Origin: Nocardia transvalensis
Lineage (GTDB): Bacteria > Actinomycetota > Actinomycetes > Mycobacteriales > Mycobacteriaceae
Assembly: GCF_015477765.1 (NCBI RefSeq)
Contig: NZ_JADLQQ010000010.1
Span: 186,001-250,000, forward strand
Reading direction: 5' to 3'
DNA: 64,000 nt
Part shown: one piece after another, positions 26,825-35,025 of the stretch
Numbering within the stretch: the stretch's first letter is position 1
How the letters are laid out: each line of letters opens with the position of its first letter
The notes under the pieces: model-generated
Databases searched by the model: none
What the model was told of the DNA's origin: nothing
The model's input: only the letters and a program-made list of their open reading frames with translations
Position numbers and translations under genes: made by a program

Positions 26825-27015
26825 CCTTTCGGTTTCGAACTGCGTTACTAACGGCCACGAATGCTGTTGCGCAGCATGCACGACGGCACCGACAACAAGC
26901 TCGAAACCGAACGGGCGGTGCATTTTGCCGAGTACCCGGAGCCGATCTTTTCGGCCGGGCCGCCGTCTTTCTGGCTGACCTCGGTGCGGTGCCCTAGAAA
27001 GGCGACGGGCCAGGA
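26825..27015. promoter_or_regulatory. Region upstream of the cas operon
   Basis: No supported gene. The leftward cas operon must start here, and a leader for array 2 might overlap this end. No convincing -10/-35 pair, no long A/T leader and no cas1/cas2/cas4 remnant were seen. Confidence 0.35.
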
Positions 27016-27296
27016 CTATGGGGCACGCCAGGTTAGAGGCAGCTCTCGGGCCGCGAGGCCGATAGCGCCACGCCAGATCTCGTTCTCCTGATCTAGCTGC
27101 TTGTTGCGCTCGCGCAGCTTCTGCCGTTCGTCCCATTCAAGCCATCGGCGCACAGTGCTCACCGAGACACCGAATTCAAGCGCGACCCGCGGCAGTGAGG
27201 TTCGATCCCGACGTGCGGCGGCAACTACTGCAGCTCGGCGGTCGATCGAATACGGCTGGGGCACAGTAGAGTGTCGGCATCGGCGGCTATCCTTCA
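27016..27296 (-). pseudogene. IS3-type transposase orfA remnant
   Basis: About 93 residues reading 'YSIDRRAAVVAAARRDRTSL', 'VALEFGVSVSTVRRWLEWD' and 'KLRERNKQLDQENEIWRGAI'. This is an HTH plus leucine-zipper arrangement like IS3-family OrfA. No orfB follows, and the frame opens inside a CRISPR-like repeat (ATG at 27296), so I treat it as a fragment. It occupies the place next to array 2 where a leader or adaptation genes could have been. Confidence 0.6.
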
Positions 27297-28075
27297 TCGA
27301 GGATGTGCCGACGACGTTGCGCCGACACGGGGGTGAACCTCGATGGCTGCACTTCATCGAGGGGACGATTTGGAGGCGGGCGTGCGTGCGATCCGCAACC
27401 GGTTGCAGTTGATTCGGCAGCTGCACTTCATCGAGGGTTGCAGAACGCCGAAGACGTGGCGGATATCATCTTCGCCGCAGCTGCCGCTTCATCGAGGGGT
27501 CACCGGGCCGACCGGGTAGCCGATGCAGGCTCAGGGCTGCGGCTGTCTCGACAGCTGCACTTCATCGAGGGCTGAGCACTGGCTCTGGTGAGGGGCTGAA
27601 AGCGCTGCGCTGCAGTTGCTTTGGCAACTGCACTTCATCGAGGGATGGTCGCGTTCGTCACGACTGATCAGGCGAACACGCCGCAGCTGCTTCGGCAACT
27701 GCACTTCGTGGAGGGCCGAGATACCGTTGTACGGTCTCGCGGGTGTCCGGCCGAGCTGCTTCGGTGACTGCACTTCATCAGGGGTCGTCCTTGACGTCGC
27801 CCGGCACCACCGCCGCGAAACCGCTGCAGTTGCTCGGCAGCTGCACTTCATCGAAGGCCGGTCCTGACCGACAATCCCGGCCCATACGCCTACGCCGCAG
27901 TTGCTTCGGCAACTGCACTTCATCGAGGAGAGATCTCCGCGACGACCGCCGCCGGTCTCGCGCCGGGCCGCAGCTGCTTCGGCAACTGCACTTCATCCAT
28001 GATGTAAACCTCGCGACCATCGATGGTGACCAAGGGCATGGCCGCCGTTGCTTCGGCAGCTGCGCTTCATCGAGA
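27275..28075 (+). CRISPR. CRISPR array 2 (about 12 repeats, opposite orientation)
   Basis: About 12 units of the reverse complement of the array 1 repeat (top strand GCCGCAGCTGCTTCGGCAAC then TGCACTTCATCGAGG). Units end at about 27302, 27362, 27438, 27498, 27572, 27644, 27716, 27783, 27857, 27930, 28002 and 28075. The left three or four are strongly decayed or truncated; those from 27605 on are better preserved. Using the same handle logic as array 1, it would be transcribed rightward, away from the cas operon. Spacers are about 36-38 bases and none is shared with array 1 by eye. Confidence 0.88.
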
Positions 28076-28227
28076 GGCGGCAGTCCATGTCCGGACTTCG
28101 CACTTCGATCCGCAAGTTGTCAGTGTGGCGCGCTACAGTTTCTCCACCACTCGCTCACCGTTTCGTCCAGCAGGGGGACAAAGAGCATGGTCAGACGACG
28201 TCGCCGCGCCGATGGCGCGGGTCTGTG

Positions 28228-28787
28228 ATGGGCGGCGTCGCAGCCTTCGTGGTCCTCGCGCCACTGGCGCGATTCGCCCGCGACAACATCGCCCTCATTG
28301 TGGTGCTAGTGATCGGGGTTGTTGTGGCCGTGGTCCTCGCGCTCGTGCTGCGGCGGCGTCACCTTCGCCGACGCGTCGAACGGGACCAGGATCGCCTGCG
28401 GGCGGTGCTGCCGTTCCACAACATGAATGACAAACAGTTCGAGCACGCTCTTGCCTCGCTGTGCCGGGCTAGCGGCTGCCGCGAGGTGGAAGTCTCCGGT
28501 GGCTCCGGTGGCCACGGCGCTGACGTGAAGGCACTGACACCGGACGGGCGACGACTCATCCTGCAGGCCAAGCGCTACAACATCAGACGCGCGGTCGGCG
28601 AAAAGAGATGCAGCAGCTGGCGGGTGGCCTGCTCACCTGGCACCAGTTCGACATCGCCGTGCTGGTCGCGACCTCGTCGTTCACGAAGCCGGCCCGCGAG
28701 ACCGCCGCGCGCAACGGGATCCGCCTGGTTGACAACAAGGCCCTCGCGGCATGGAATTCTGGTACCGGTCCCGCTCCGTGGGAGTGA
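28228..28787 (+). pseudogene. Frameshifted membrane-anchored Mrr-type restriction nuclease
   Basis: The first part starts with two membrane segments ('VAAFVVLAPLARF', 'IALIVVLVIGVVVAVVLALV'). It continues into a restriction_endonuclease/Mrr domain: 'NMNDKQFEHALASLCRASGC', 'GGSGGHGADVKALTPDGRRL' and 'ILQAKRYN' (catalytic D and QxK). At about 28600 the frame is lost. The rest ('MQQLAGGLLTWHQFDIAVLV' and 'KPARETAARNGIRLVDN') continues two frames over to the TGA at 28785. Either a disabled gene or a sequencing error. It begins right after array 2. Confidence 0.75.
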
Positions 28788-29066
28788 CCGTACGACGGAC
28801 TCGTCGAGATCGGTTGGTCGACATCGAAGCCGAGGCGTCGTACGATCGTGACAGGCCGCATGTAGTCGTAACTGAACTCGTGAATCTCAATCTTCCCGGC
28901 GCTCAACGTAACTGACATTTTCCCAGGGCATCAAGCTCTTCCAAACTGAACTTCGAGCCGGACCTCTAACGCATCCAAAGTCGAATAGCGCGGCCTCGCA
29001 AGGGCTTTCCCCGGCAGCCGCCGCTGCGGGGAAAGCCACCGCCTATTCCGAGAAGGATGTTCCGAG

Positions 29067-30347
29067 GTGGGTACCTCCAACAACCTCACGGTCGCGCTAG
29101 ACGTCGTTCACCACCAGTACGTCTGCGCACCAGCCGATCCCGCGCACCCCCTGATGGATGAGCTGCGGGCCAAGAGCTGTTCCGGTGACCAGACACTGGT
29201 GTGCGCACTCTGCTACGCGGGCGTCGGTGCACCGCCGGGCACCTGGGTGCCCGTCGTCGTGCGAGGCCGGATCGGCGGCGAAAAACGGCCGCACTTCGCA
29301 CACCCCGCCGGTCAAGGACCGGCAGGTGGAACGCATGAGCCGGAGTCGATGTGGCATCTCGCCAGCAAAATGGCGCTCGAAGCATGGGCTCGGGCACAAC
29401 CGAGTGTCGTTGACGTCCACAGCGAGGTGTGGCTGCCGAACCGCGAACGCCGGTGCGACGTCCGCGTCACCTTCGCTGACGGCAGCCAGATCGCCCTCGA
29501 AGCGCAGGGCTACCGCATGACCGATGCCGAGTGGACCAACCGCCACCGTGACTACCAGCAGAACGGTGTCACCGACGTCTGGCTCTGGCACCCGAACAGC
29601 CCGATCCCCTGGATCGTTCTCAGCGACACCGAGCACCCCCAGCAGCTGTGGACATTCGATCCCTGGGAACGTGCAGCCACGCTCATGGTCGGTGCCCCGC
29701 ATCAGCGACAAGGCATCTCGACCGAGTGCAACATCTTCCATCGCGTCGAACACCTGCCACCGTGCATCGGAGACGAGCTTCACCCGTACCGGTTCTCGTT
29801 GCCCGACCTCACCCTGACACCGACCGGTATCGAGATACCCACCGGCTTGCAGACACGTCTGGAAGTGGCGCTGGAGCAGGAGCAACGTTGCGCCAAAGCT
29901 ATAGAGAACGAACGTAATCGGGCCCTTCTTTTGCCGAGCCCGCCCCCAGGGCTCTCGATCGTGTCCACCCCCTCCAGGCCCACGCCGCGTGCTGACGAGA
30001 AGCCGGTCCCGGGGCCGAAGCCTCTCGATCCGGCCGCGCGGGCCCAGCTCGATTGGCTCACGCTCCAGAATGCGGTGATGGCTGCCGGACATGTCATCGA
30101 CTGCCACGACGCTCCCAGCCTGCCATTACCGCCGGCACGACCGCGAGCGGTTCGCTGCACCCTCTGCAGCGTGGTGTTTACGCCGAACCTCAGCCCTGGC
30201 TCGGTTGCGAGGTGCGGTCATCACGAGGCTGACAGGGACTTACGCGCAGTCGAACCCGCCGTTCGTGTCGGTCGTGCGGGCTATCTTGGGATTTCGGCAG
30301 GTCCGACCGACTTGTCGAAGGGTGGAGCGATAAGGAGGGGTGCGTAG
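29067..30347 (+). CDS. CoiA-like PD-(D/E)XK nuclease protein
   Basis: 426 residues. An N-terminal half typical of competence CoiA-like proteins has 'EKRPHFAHPAG', 'HEPESMWHLASKMALEAWA' and 'DVHSEVWLPNRERRCDVRVT', then 'GSQIALEAQGYRMTDAEW'. D and ExQ form the nuclease core, with Q in place of K as in CoiA. 'DVWLWHPNSP' follows. The C-terminus has a putative zinc finger ('CTLC' and 'CGHHEADRD'). Its stop overlaps the start of the helicase gene (TAGTG), so they form one operon. CoiA proteins process recombining DNA; here, next to CRISPR and Mrr, defence is plausible. Confidence 0.78.
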   Translation: MGTSNNLTVALDVVHHQYVCAPADPAHPLMDELRAKSCSGDQTLVCALCYAGVGAPPGTWVPVVVRGRIGGEKRPHFAHPAGQGPAGGTHEPESMWHLASKMALEAWARAQPSVVDVHSEVWLPNRERRCDVRVTFADGSQIALEAQGYRMTDAEWTNRHRDYQQNGVTDVWLWHPNSPIPWIVLSDTEHPQQLWTFDPWERAATLMVGAPHQRQGISTECNIFHRVEHLPPCIGDELHPYRFSLPDLTLTPTGIEIPTGLQTRLEVALEQEQRCAKAIENERNRALLLPSPPPGLSIVSTPSRPTPRADEKPVPGPKPLDPAARAQLDWLTLQNAVMAAGHVIDCHDAPSLPLPPARPRAVRCTLCSVVFTPNLSPGSVARCGHHEADRDLRAVEPAVRVGRAGYLGISAGPTDLSKGGAIRRGA

Positions 30348-32815
30348 TGGCCGCGGACACGGTTCCGGATCTGGCGTTGGCGTGGGGGATTCGCGACTGC
30401 ACTGTGGCCGCAGACAGGTTCACCGAGCCCGGCTGGTCATTCGAGGAAACCCTGACGGTCGCATGCCCGCAAGGGCATACATCGCTGCATGCAGTCCGCA
30501 AACCCTATGAGAGCAACGGGAAAACCTTCCAGTACACCGCACTGATCTGCGCCGGTTGCGGTCATGCTTACGAGATGCGCGACCTCGGATACAAGTCGTA
30601 CCCGCAGTTGCGCAAGGATTCTCAGCCATCGGGCAACAGCCCTTGTCCATCAACAACAAACAAGCCGGTCGCTGCGGCATGTACAGGCCGCTCACGCCCG
30701 AAGCACGAACCAACACAAGAGCAACAACAGGTCATCGACGCCGCCCGAGGCGAGCAGAACATGATCGTCCAGGCTGGCGCCGGTGCGGGAAAGACCAGCA
30801 CCCTGGAAATGGTCGGCCACGCCCTCACCGGCAAGAAGGTCGCCTACATCGCCTACAACCGCGTCACCGCACGTGAGGCGAAGGGGCGCTTCCCCATCCA
30901 TGTGCAGTGCTCCACCTCTCACGCACTCGCCCGCGACTACATTCAGCGTTACCGCGATCGGCTGAAAAACACACAGCGGCAACGCGCTTACGAACAGGCC
31001 CAGATCCTCGGCATCCGCGGGAATGCCGCCCTCACCTCGACGGTGGCCTCCACGGTGCTGTTTCCCCCCGACCTCGCCAGAATCGCGATGGAAACGGTGA
31101 CCAGATACTGCCACTCCGAGCACGAGGAGATCGGCCGCCACCACGTCCCCCGGCAAACAGGATTCGACGAGCATGAACTCGCCTACCTCGCCGACATTGT
31201 GCTCCCGTACGCGCAACGGGCCTGGGCAGACATCCGAAATGTCAACGGCCGGTTGAAGTTCGAGCACGACCACTACTTCAAGATGTGGGCACTGACGAAA
31301 CCGCGCCTGCCCTTCGACGTCATCATGCTCGACGAAGCCCAGGACACCAATCCCGCCCTCGCCGCGGTGATCGCTGCCCAGGATGCGCAGCAGATCCTCG
31401 TCGGGGATTCCAATCAGCAGTTGTATTCGTGGCGAGGAGCGGTCGACGCACTCGAAACCTGGGAAGGCGACGTCGTCCGCTTGACCCTGCGCCAGTCCTG
31501 GCGCTTCGGGCAAGCCATCGCCGATGAAGCCAACCGATGGTTGACCGTGCTCCATGCGGAGCTACGGGTTATCGGCAACCCGAACCTGAAGTCGACGATC
31601 GGTCCGGTCCGGCACCCGGACGCGATCCTGTGCCGAACCAACGCCGAGGCCGTCAGGCAGGTGATGCAGATCCTCGACTCCGGGCGTCGCCCAGCACTGG
31701 TCGGAGGCGGGGGTGCGATCAAGAACCTCGCCGAGGCGGCACAACATCTCAAGAGCGGCCGCCGCACCAGTCACCGGGAACTGTTCGCCTTCAAGAACTG
31801 GGGCGAAGTGCAGGACTACGTCGAGAACGAGGACAGTGGGCGAGACCTCAAGCCCTTCGTCGATCTCATTGACGAGCACGGCGTCGACGCAGTCCTGCAC
31901 ACCGTCGACAACCTCGCCGCAGACGAAGACACCGCCGACGTCGTGATCTCCACCGCCCACAAAAGCAAAGGGCGAGAGTGGGATACGGTTACGATCGCCG
32001 AGGACTACCGCGAACCACCGAAAGACGACGACGGAACCCCCGGACCGATACCACCCGGCGACGCCATGTTGGCGTATGTCGCGGTCACCCGCGTCAAACA
32101 CCGTCTCGACCGCGCAGGACTCGGCTGGATCGACAACTACCTCACCCGCAGCCGGACGACCGCACCCCACCACCGCAGCCCCACACTCGCGACAACGCGG
32201 GTCCATTCGTCAGCTCCGCCAAGCTCGAGGCACACTCCCGCAACAATTGTCCACGACACTCTTCCCTCCGCGCAGGATCTGGCCGATCATCTGTATCAGT
32301 ACGCGGGTCCCATCATCGATCGCATCGAGTCGCGCGATATCTCCGGAAACACCAGCGGCTACACCACTCTCGTCTGCAGTCACACGACGTATCCCGTGGT
32401 GACCGTCGCGACGACAGGACTGCGGTTCTGCGCATCTTCGCCCGATACGGAGATCGCGGTCACCGTCTACGATGACCAGGTCGACTGGGCGCGTGCTCTG
32501 CTGGATATCACGGCGAGAACGATCCTCGTCCAGTCCCGCACCCTCGATACCGGTCACAGGATGGTCAGCCAGACACCGTTAGTGGCCGGCACCGACGTCT
32601 ACGGGATCGTCGCCGACGAGCACCCGTACTTCGGAGCAGACTTCGGCATCGTGCGCGGGCCATCCGGTCACCAACTCATCCGGCTGATCACACTGCTGCC
32701 CCTCGTGGGCGGCGAGGTGGAATACGTACGCAAGTTCGGTCACCACGAATTGAGCGCTCTATGGCGGAATCATGCGACACGACTTCCCGACCTATCCCGC
32801 CCCAGCGCAATATAG
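30347..32815 (+). CDS. UvrD/Rep-like SF1 helicase with N- and C-terminal extensions
   Basis: 822 residues. The first 120 include a Cys/His zinc-like part ('CPQGHTSLHA', 'CAGCGHAYEM'). The SF1A helicase core follows: Q-motif 'EPTQEQQQVIDAA', Walker A 'VQAGAGAGKTSTLEM', Walker B 'VIMLDEAQDTNPAL', motif III 'LVGDSNQQLYSWRGA', motif IV 'RQSWRFGQAIADEAN' and motifs V/VI 'STAHKSKGREWDTV' and 'YVAVTRVKH'. The last 220 residues are unassigned, with beta-rich segments and 'HTTYPVVTVATTGLRF'. It shares an operon with the CoiA-like nuclease. The pairing recalls nuclease-helicase defence systems. Confidence 0.85.
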   Translation: MAADTVPDLALAWGIRDCTVAADRFTEPGWSFEETLTVACPQGHTSLHAVRKPYESNGKTFQYTALICAGCGHAYEMRDLGYKSYPQLRKDSQPSGNSPCPSTTNKPVAAACTGRSRPKHEPTQEQQQVIDAARGEQNMIVQAGAGAGKTSTLEMVGHALTGKKVAYIAYNRVTAREAKGRFPIHVQCSTSHALARDYIQRYRDRLKNTQRQRAYEQAQILGIRGNAALTSTVASTVLFPPDLARIAMETVTRYCHSEHEEIGRHHVPRQTGFDEHELAYLADIVLPYAQRAWADIRNVNGRLKFEHDHYFKMWALTKPRLPFDVIMLDEAQDTNPALAAVIAAQDAQQILVGDSNQQLYSWRGAVDALETWEGDVVRLTLRQSWRFGQAIADEANRWLTVLHAELRVIGNPNLKSTIGPVRHPDAILCRTNAEAVRQVMQILDSGRRPALVGGGGAIKNLAEAAQHLKSGRRTSHRELFAFKNWGEVQDYVENEDSGRDLKPFVDLIDEHGVDAVLHTVDNLAADEDTADVVISTAHKSKGREWDTVTIAEDYREPPKDDDGTPGPIPPGDAMLAYVAVTRVKHRLDRAGLGWIDNYLTRSRTTAPHHRSPTLATTRVHSSAPPSSRHTPATIVHDTLPSAQDLADHLYQYAGPIIDRIESRDISGNTSGYTTLVCSHTTYPVVTVATTGLRFCASSPDTEIAVTVYDDQVDWARALLDITARTILVQSRTLDTGHRMVSQTPLVAGTDVYGIVADEHPYFGADFGIVRGPSGHQLIRLITLLPLVGGEVEYVRKFGHHELSALWRNHATRLPDLSRPSAI

Positions 32816-33311
32816 CTACGTTACCAGCGGGTTCGCAAAGCGTCCGCTCACGGCGTTGGCACCGGCCGTCTGGCGGCCCCGCACCCAACCCCGCAGGGTG
32901 AGCGGTATCCACCAGATGATGTGCCGCCGTGGGCCTGCGACCATCGCCGCACGACGCCGCAACGATCGAAACCGCCGCCGGACTGCCGCCTGCGGTGGTC
33001 AGTGACGTGTTCGATGCCAACCTGACCACCGCATACCTGGGGCGCGGATGGACCAAACCGACTCGGCCGCTTACCCTTTCGGTCCGCAACGATGCCAACG
33101 GCACGTCGGTAGTGTGCCGACTGCTGAGGATCATCAATGCCCGTGGCGCATCCACAGCGGTGACAGCAATCTCCTCCCCCCTGATTTGTTCTTCTCCTGT
33201 TCACGCCGGATTCGGTCGTGCTCGCGCCGGACCTCATCGGCGACTCCCGCGACAACAGCGCCCTCGTCGCGGCGGGTTCACAGTGGCCGTTCCATGGGAA
33301 CACTGCCCTTC
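32816..33311. other. No supported gene
   Basis: About 500 bases between the convergent ends of the helicase gene and the exporter gene. Open frames exist on both strands, but none has a good ribosome site, domain signature or codon-like composition. Possibly a decayed segment of the island boundary. Confidence 0.4.
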
Positions 33312-34955
33312 TCACTGGCTCCTGCGGTCGCTCCGCCGCCTGAGTGCGTGGTATCGCAGGGTTTTGATGCGGCCAGTGGTCGGTTCCCCTGGCAGCGGAC
33401 AGGTGGTGTTCGAGGCAAACGTTCGGCGACGATCCGCAAAGACGTACCCGACGACAGTCGCGACTCCCGCCAATGCTGCGGCTGTCATCAGCAATACGTT
33501 CAAACCGTAAGTGGTGCCGACTCGTATTGCGTTAGCAACGAGCGGCTGCAGGTCAGGCGAGACATATGAGGCGGCACGGAGGCCCGATCCGCTGCCGGTC
33601 TCGGCCGCGATGGCCTGGACCGCCGCAGGGTCGAGGGGCCCGCTGCGCTGGAGCTGGTCAGCGGTGGCCCTGGTAGCAGAGGCGGAAAACAGCGCCCCGA
33701 AAGCCGCTACCCCAGCGGCGACACCGGCCTGTTTGATCGAGTTGAGCGCACCAGCAGCCATCCCGCTTCGCCCGGCTGGTACTGCCGACAGTGCAACCTC
33801 ATTGTTGACCGTTGATGCAAAGCCCAAACCGACCGCGGCGAGCAGTAAGCCGGGAATCAACGTGCTCCAAGAGGATTCGGCATCCAAATGTGCCATCGCC
33901 AGCAGACCCACACCAGAAAAAGCGGCACTGGCGGCGACTAGTTCTCGCACCACCACGCGGTTGAGCAGCCACCCCGCCGTCACAGCGGCTACCACTGTCA
34001 TAATGCTCAGCGGCAGAATCTTCGTTCCGGTTGCGATCGGGCCGGACCCGAGGGTGTTTTGTACGAATAGCGAGAGGTAGACCAGCGCGGCCAGCAGCGT
34101 CCCTTGCACAACGAAGGCGACAAATGCGTTGGCGGAGAACATGGGGTTGGCAAACAGCGCCAGATCTAGCATCGGATGTTCTCGCCGCCGCTCAACGATA
34201 ATGAATGCTATAAGCGCAGCAACTCCGAGCCCTGCCGCAGAAAGAACCCGCGGGCTTGTCCATCCGTCCCAGTTACCTCGGATCATTGCGTACACAACGA
34301 GGAAGCAGCCGATCGACACGGTGACCGTTCCGGGCCAATCCACACGGCCGGCCATTGGGTTCCGAGTCTCCCTGACGCGCCACAGCGCTACCACCATCAG
34401 AACCATCCCCACGGGGACGTTGGCGAAAAAGATTGAACGCCATCCAAGTCCCTCGGTGAGCAGTCCCCCGGCAAGCGGTCCCATAACTTCGCCGACCCCC
34501 GCGGCGGCACCAAGAAGTGCTATCGCCGTATTTCGGGCTCGACCGACCGGATACTCGGCAGCGATCAGCGGAAGCCCAGCCCCCAGCAACGCCACCGCTC
34601 CGACCCCCTGCAGCGCACGGAATGCAATCAGACTTCCGGTTCCTGTGGCAAGCCCACAGGTCAGCGAACCCAGGGTAAACAGTGCCGTGCCGACGATGAA
34701 CAACCTTCGATGTCCGAGACGATCTCCCAGCGTCCCTGCCGTGAGCAACAGCGCCGCCAGGACCAGGGTGTAAGCATCGACCACCCACTGCAACCCTGGC
34801 AGGTCTGCGTGCAGGCTGTCGGCCATGCTCGGCAGCGCTACGAGAACGACCGTGATATCGAGGACGAGCATGAACGCCGCGATACATACAATGACCAGCG
34901 TCCATCCAGCGGTATTCTGTTCACGACGGCGAGGAAAGCTGTCTTCGGTCGTCAT
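33312..34955 (-). CDS. MFS drug:H+ antiporter, DHA2 (EmrB/QacA) type
   Basis: 547 residues from the ATG at about 34955 ('MTTEDSFPRRREQNTAGW'), with GGAGGGCGGGACGAG upstream; the reported open frame is longer and shadows the transposase. It has fourteen predicted membrane spans. Signatures are 'VLDITVVLVALPSMA' (span 1), 'TLGDRLGHRRLF' (motif A) and 'RALQGVGAVALLGAGLPLIA' (motif B/C region). Likely a proton-driven exporter of a toxic or secreted compound, perhaps the product of the adjacent cluster. The IS element sits about 70 bases upstream of its start and may alter its expression. Confidence 0.88.
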   Translation of the reverse strand: MTTEDSFPRRREQNTAGWTLVIVCIAAFMLVLDITVVLVALPSMADSLHADLPGLQWVVDAYTLVLAALLLTAGTLGDRLGHRRLFIVGTALFTLGSLTCGLATGTGSLIAFRALQGVGAVALLGAGLPLIAAEYPVGRARNTAIALLGAAAGVGEVMGPLAGGLLTEGLGWRSIFFANVPVGMVLMVVALWRVRETRNPMAGRVDWPGTVTVSIGCFLVVYAMIRGNWDGWTSPRVLSAAGLGVAALIAFIIVERRREHPMLDLALFANPMFSANAFVAFVVQGTLLAALVYLSLFVQNTLGSGPIATGTKILPLSIMTVVAAVTAGWLLNRVVVRELVAASAAFSGVGLLAMAHLDAESSWSTLIPGLLLAAVGLGFASTVNNEVALSAVPAGRSGMAAGALNSIKQAGVAAGVAAFGALFSASATRATADQLQRSGPLDPAAVQAIAAETGSGSGLRAASYVSPDLQPLVANAIRVGTTYGLNVLLMTAAALAGVATVVGYVFADRRRTFASNTTCPLPGEPTTGRIKTLRYHALRRRSDRRSQ

Positions 34956-35025
34956 TCTCGTCCCGCCCTCCCACAGCCACCCCACCGACTGGTCCGCACG
35001 ACAATCTCTTCGGTCCGCACTAGTT

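Noticed and set aside
32929..33569. Two plus-strand frames (193 and 173 residues)
   Set aside because: No ribosome site or domain; they overlap each other and the exporter 3' end.
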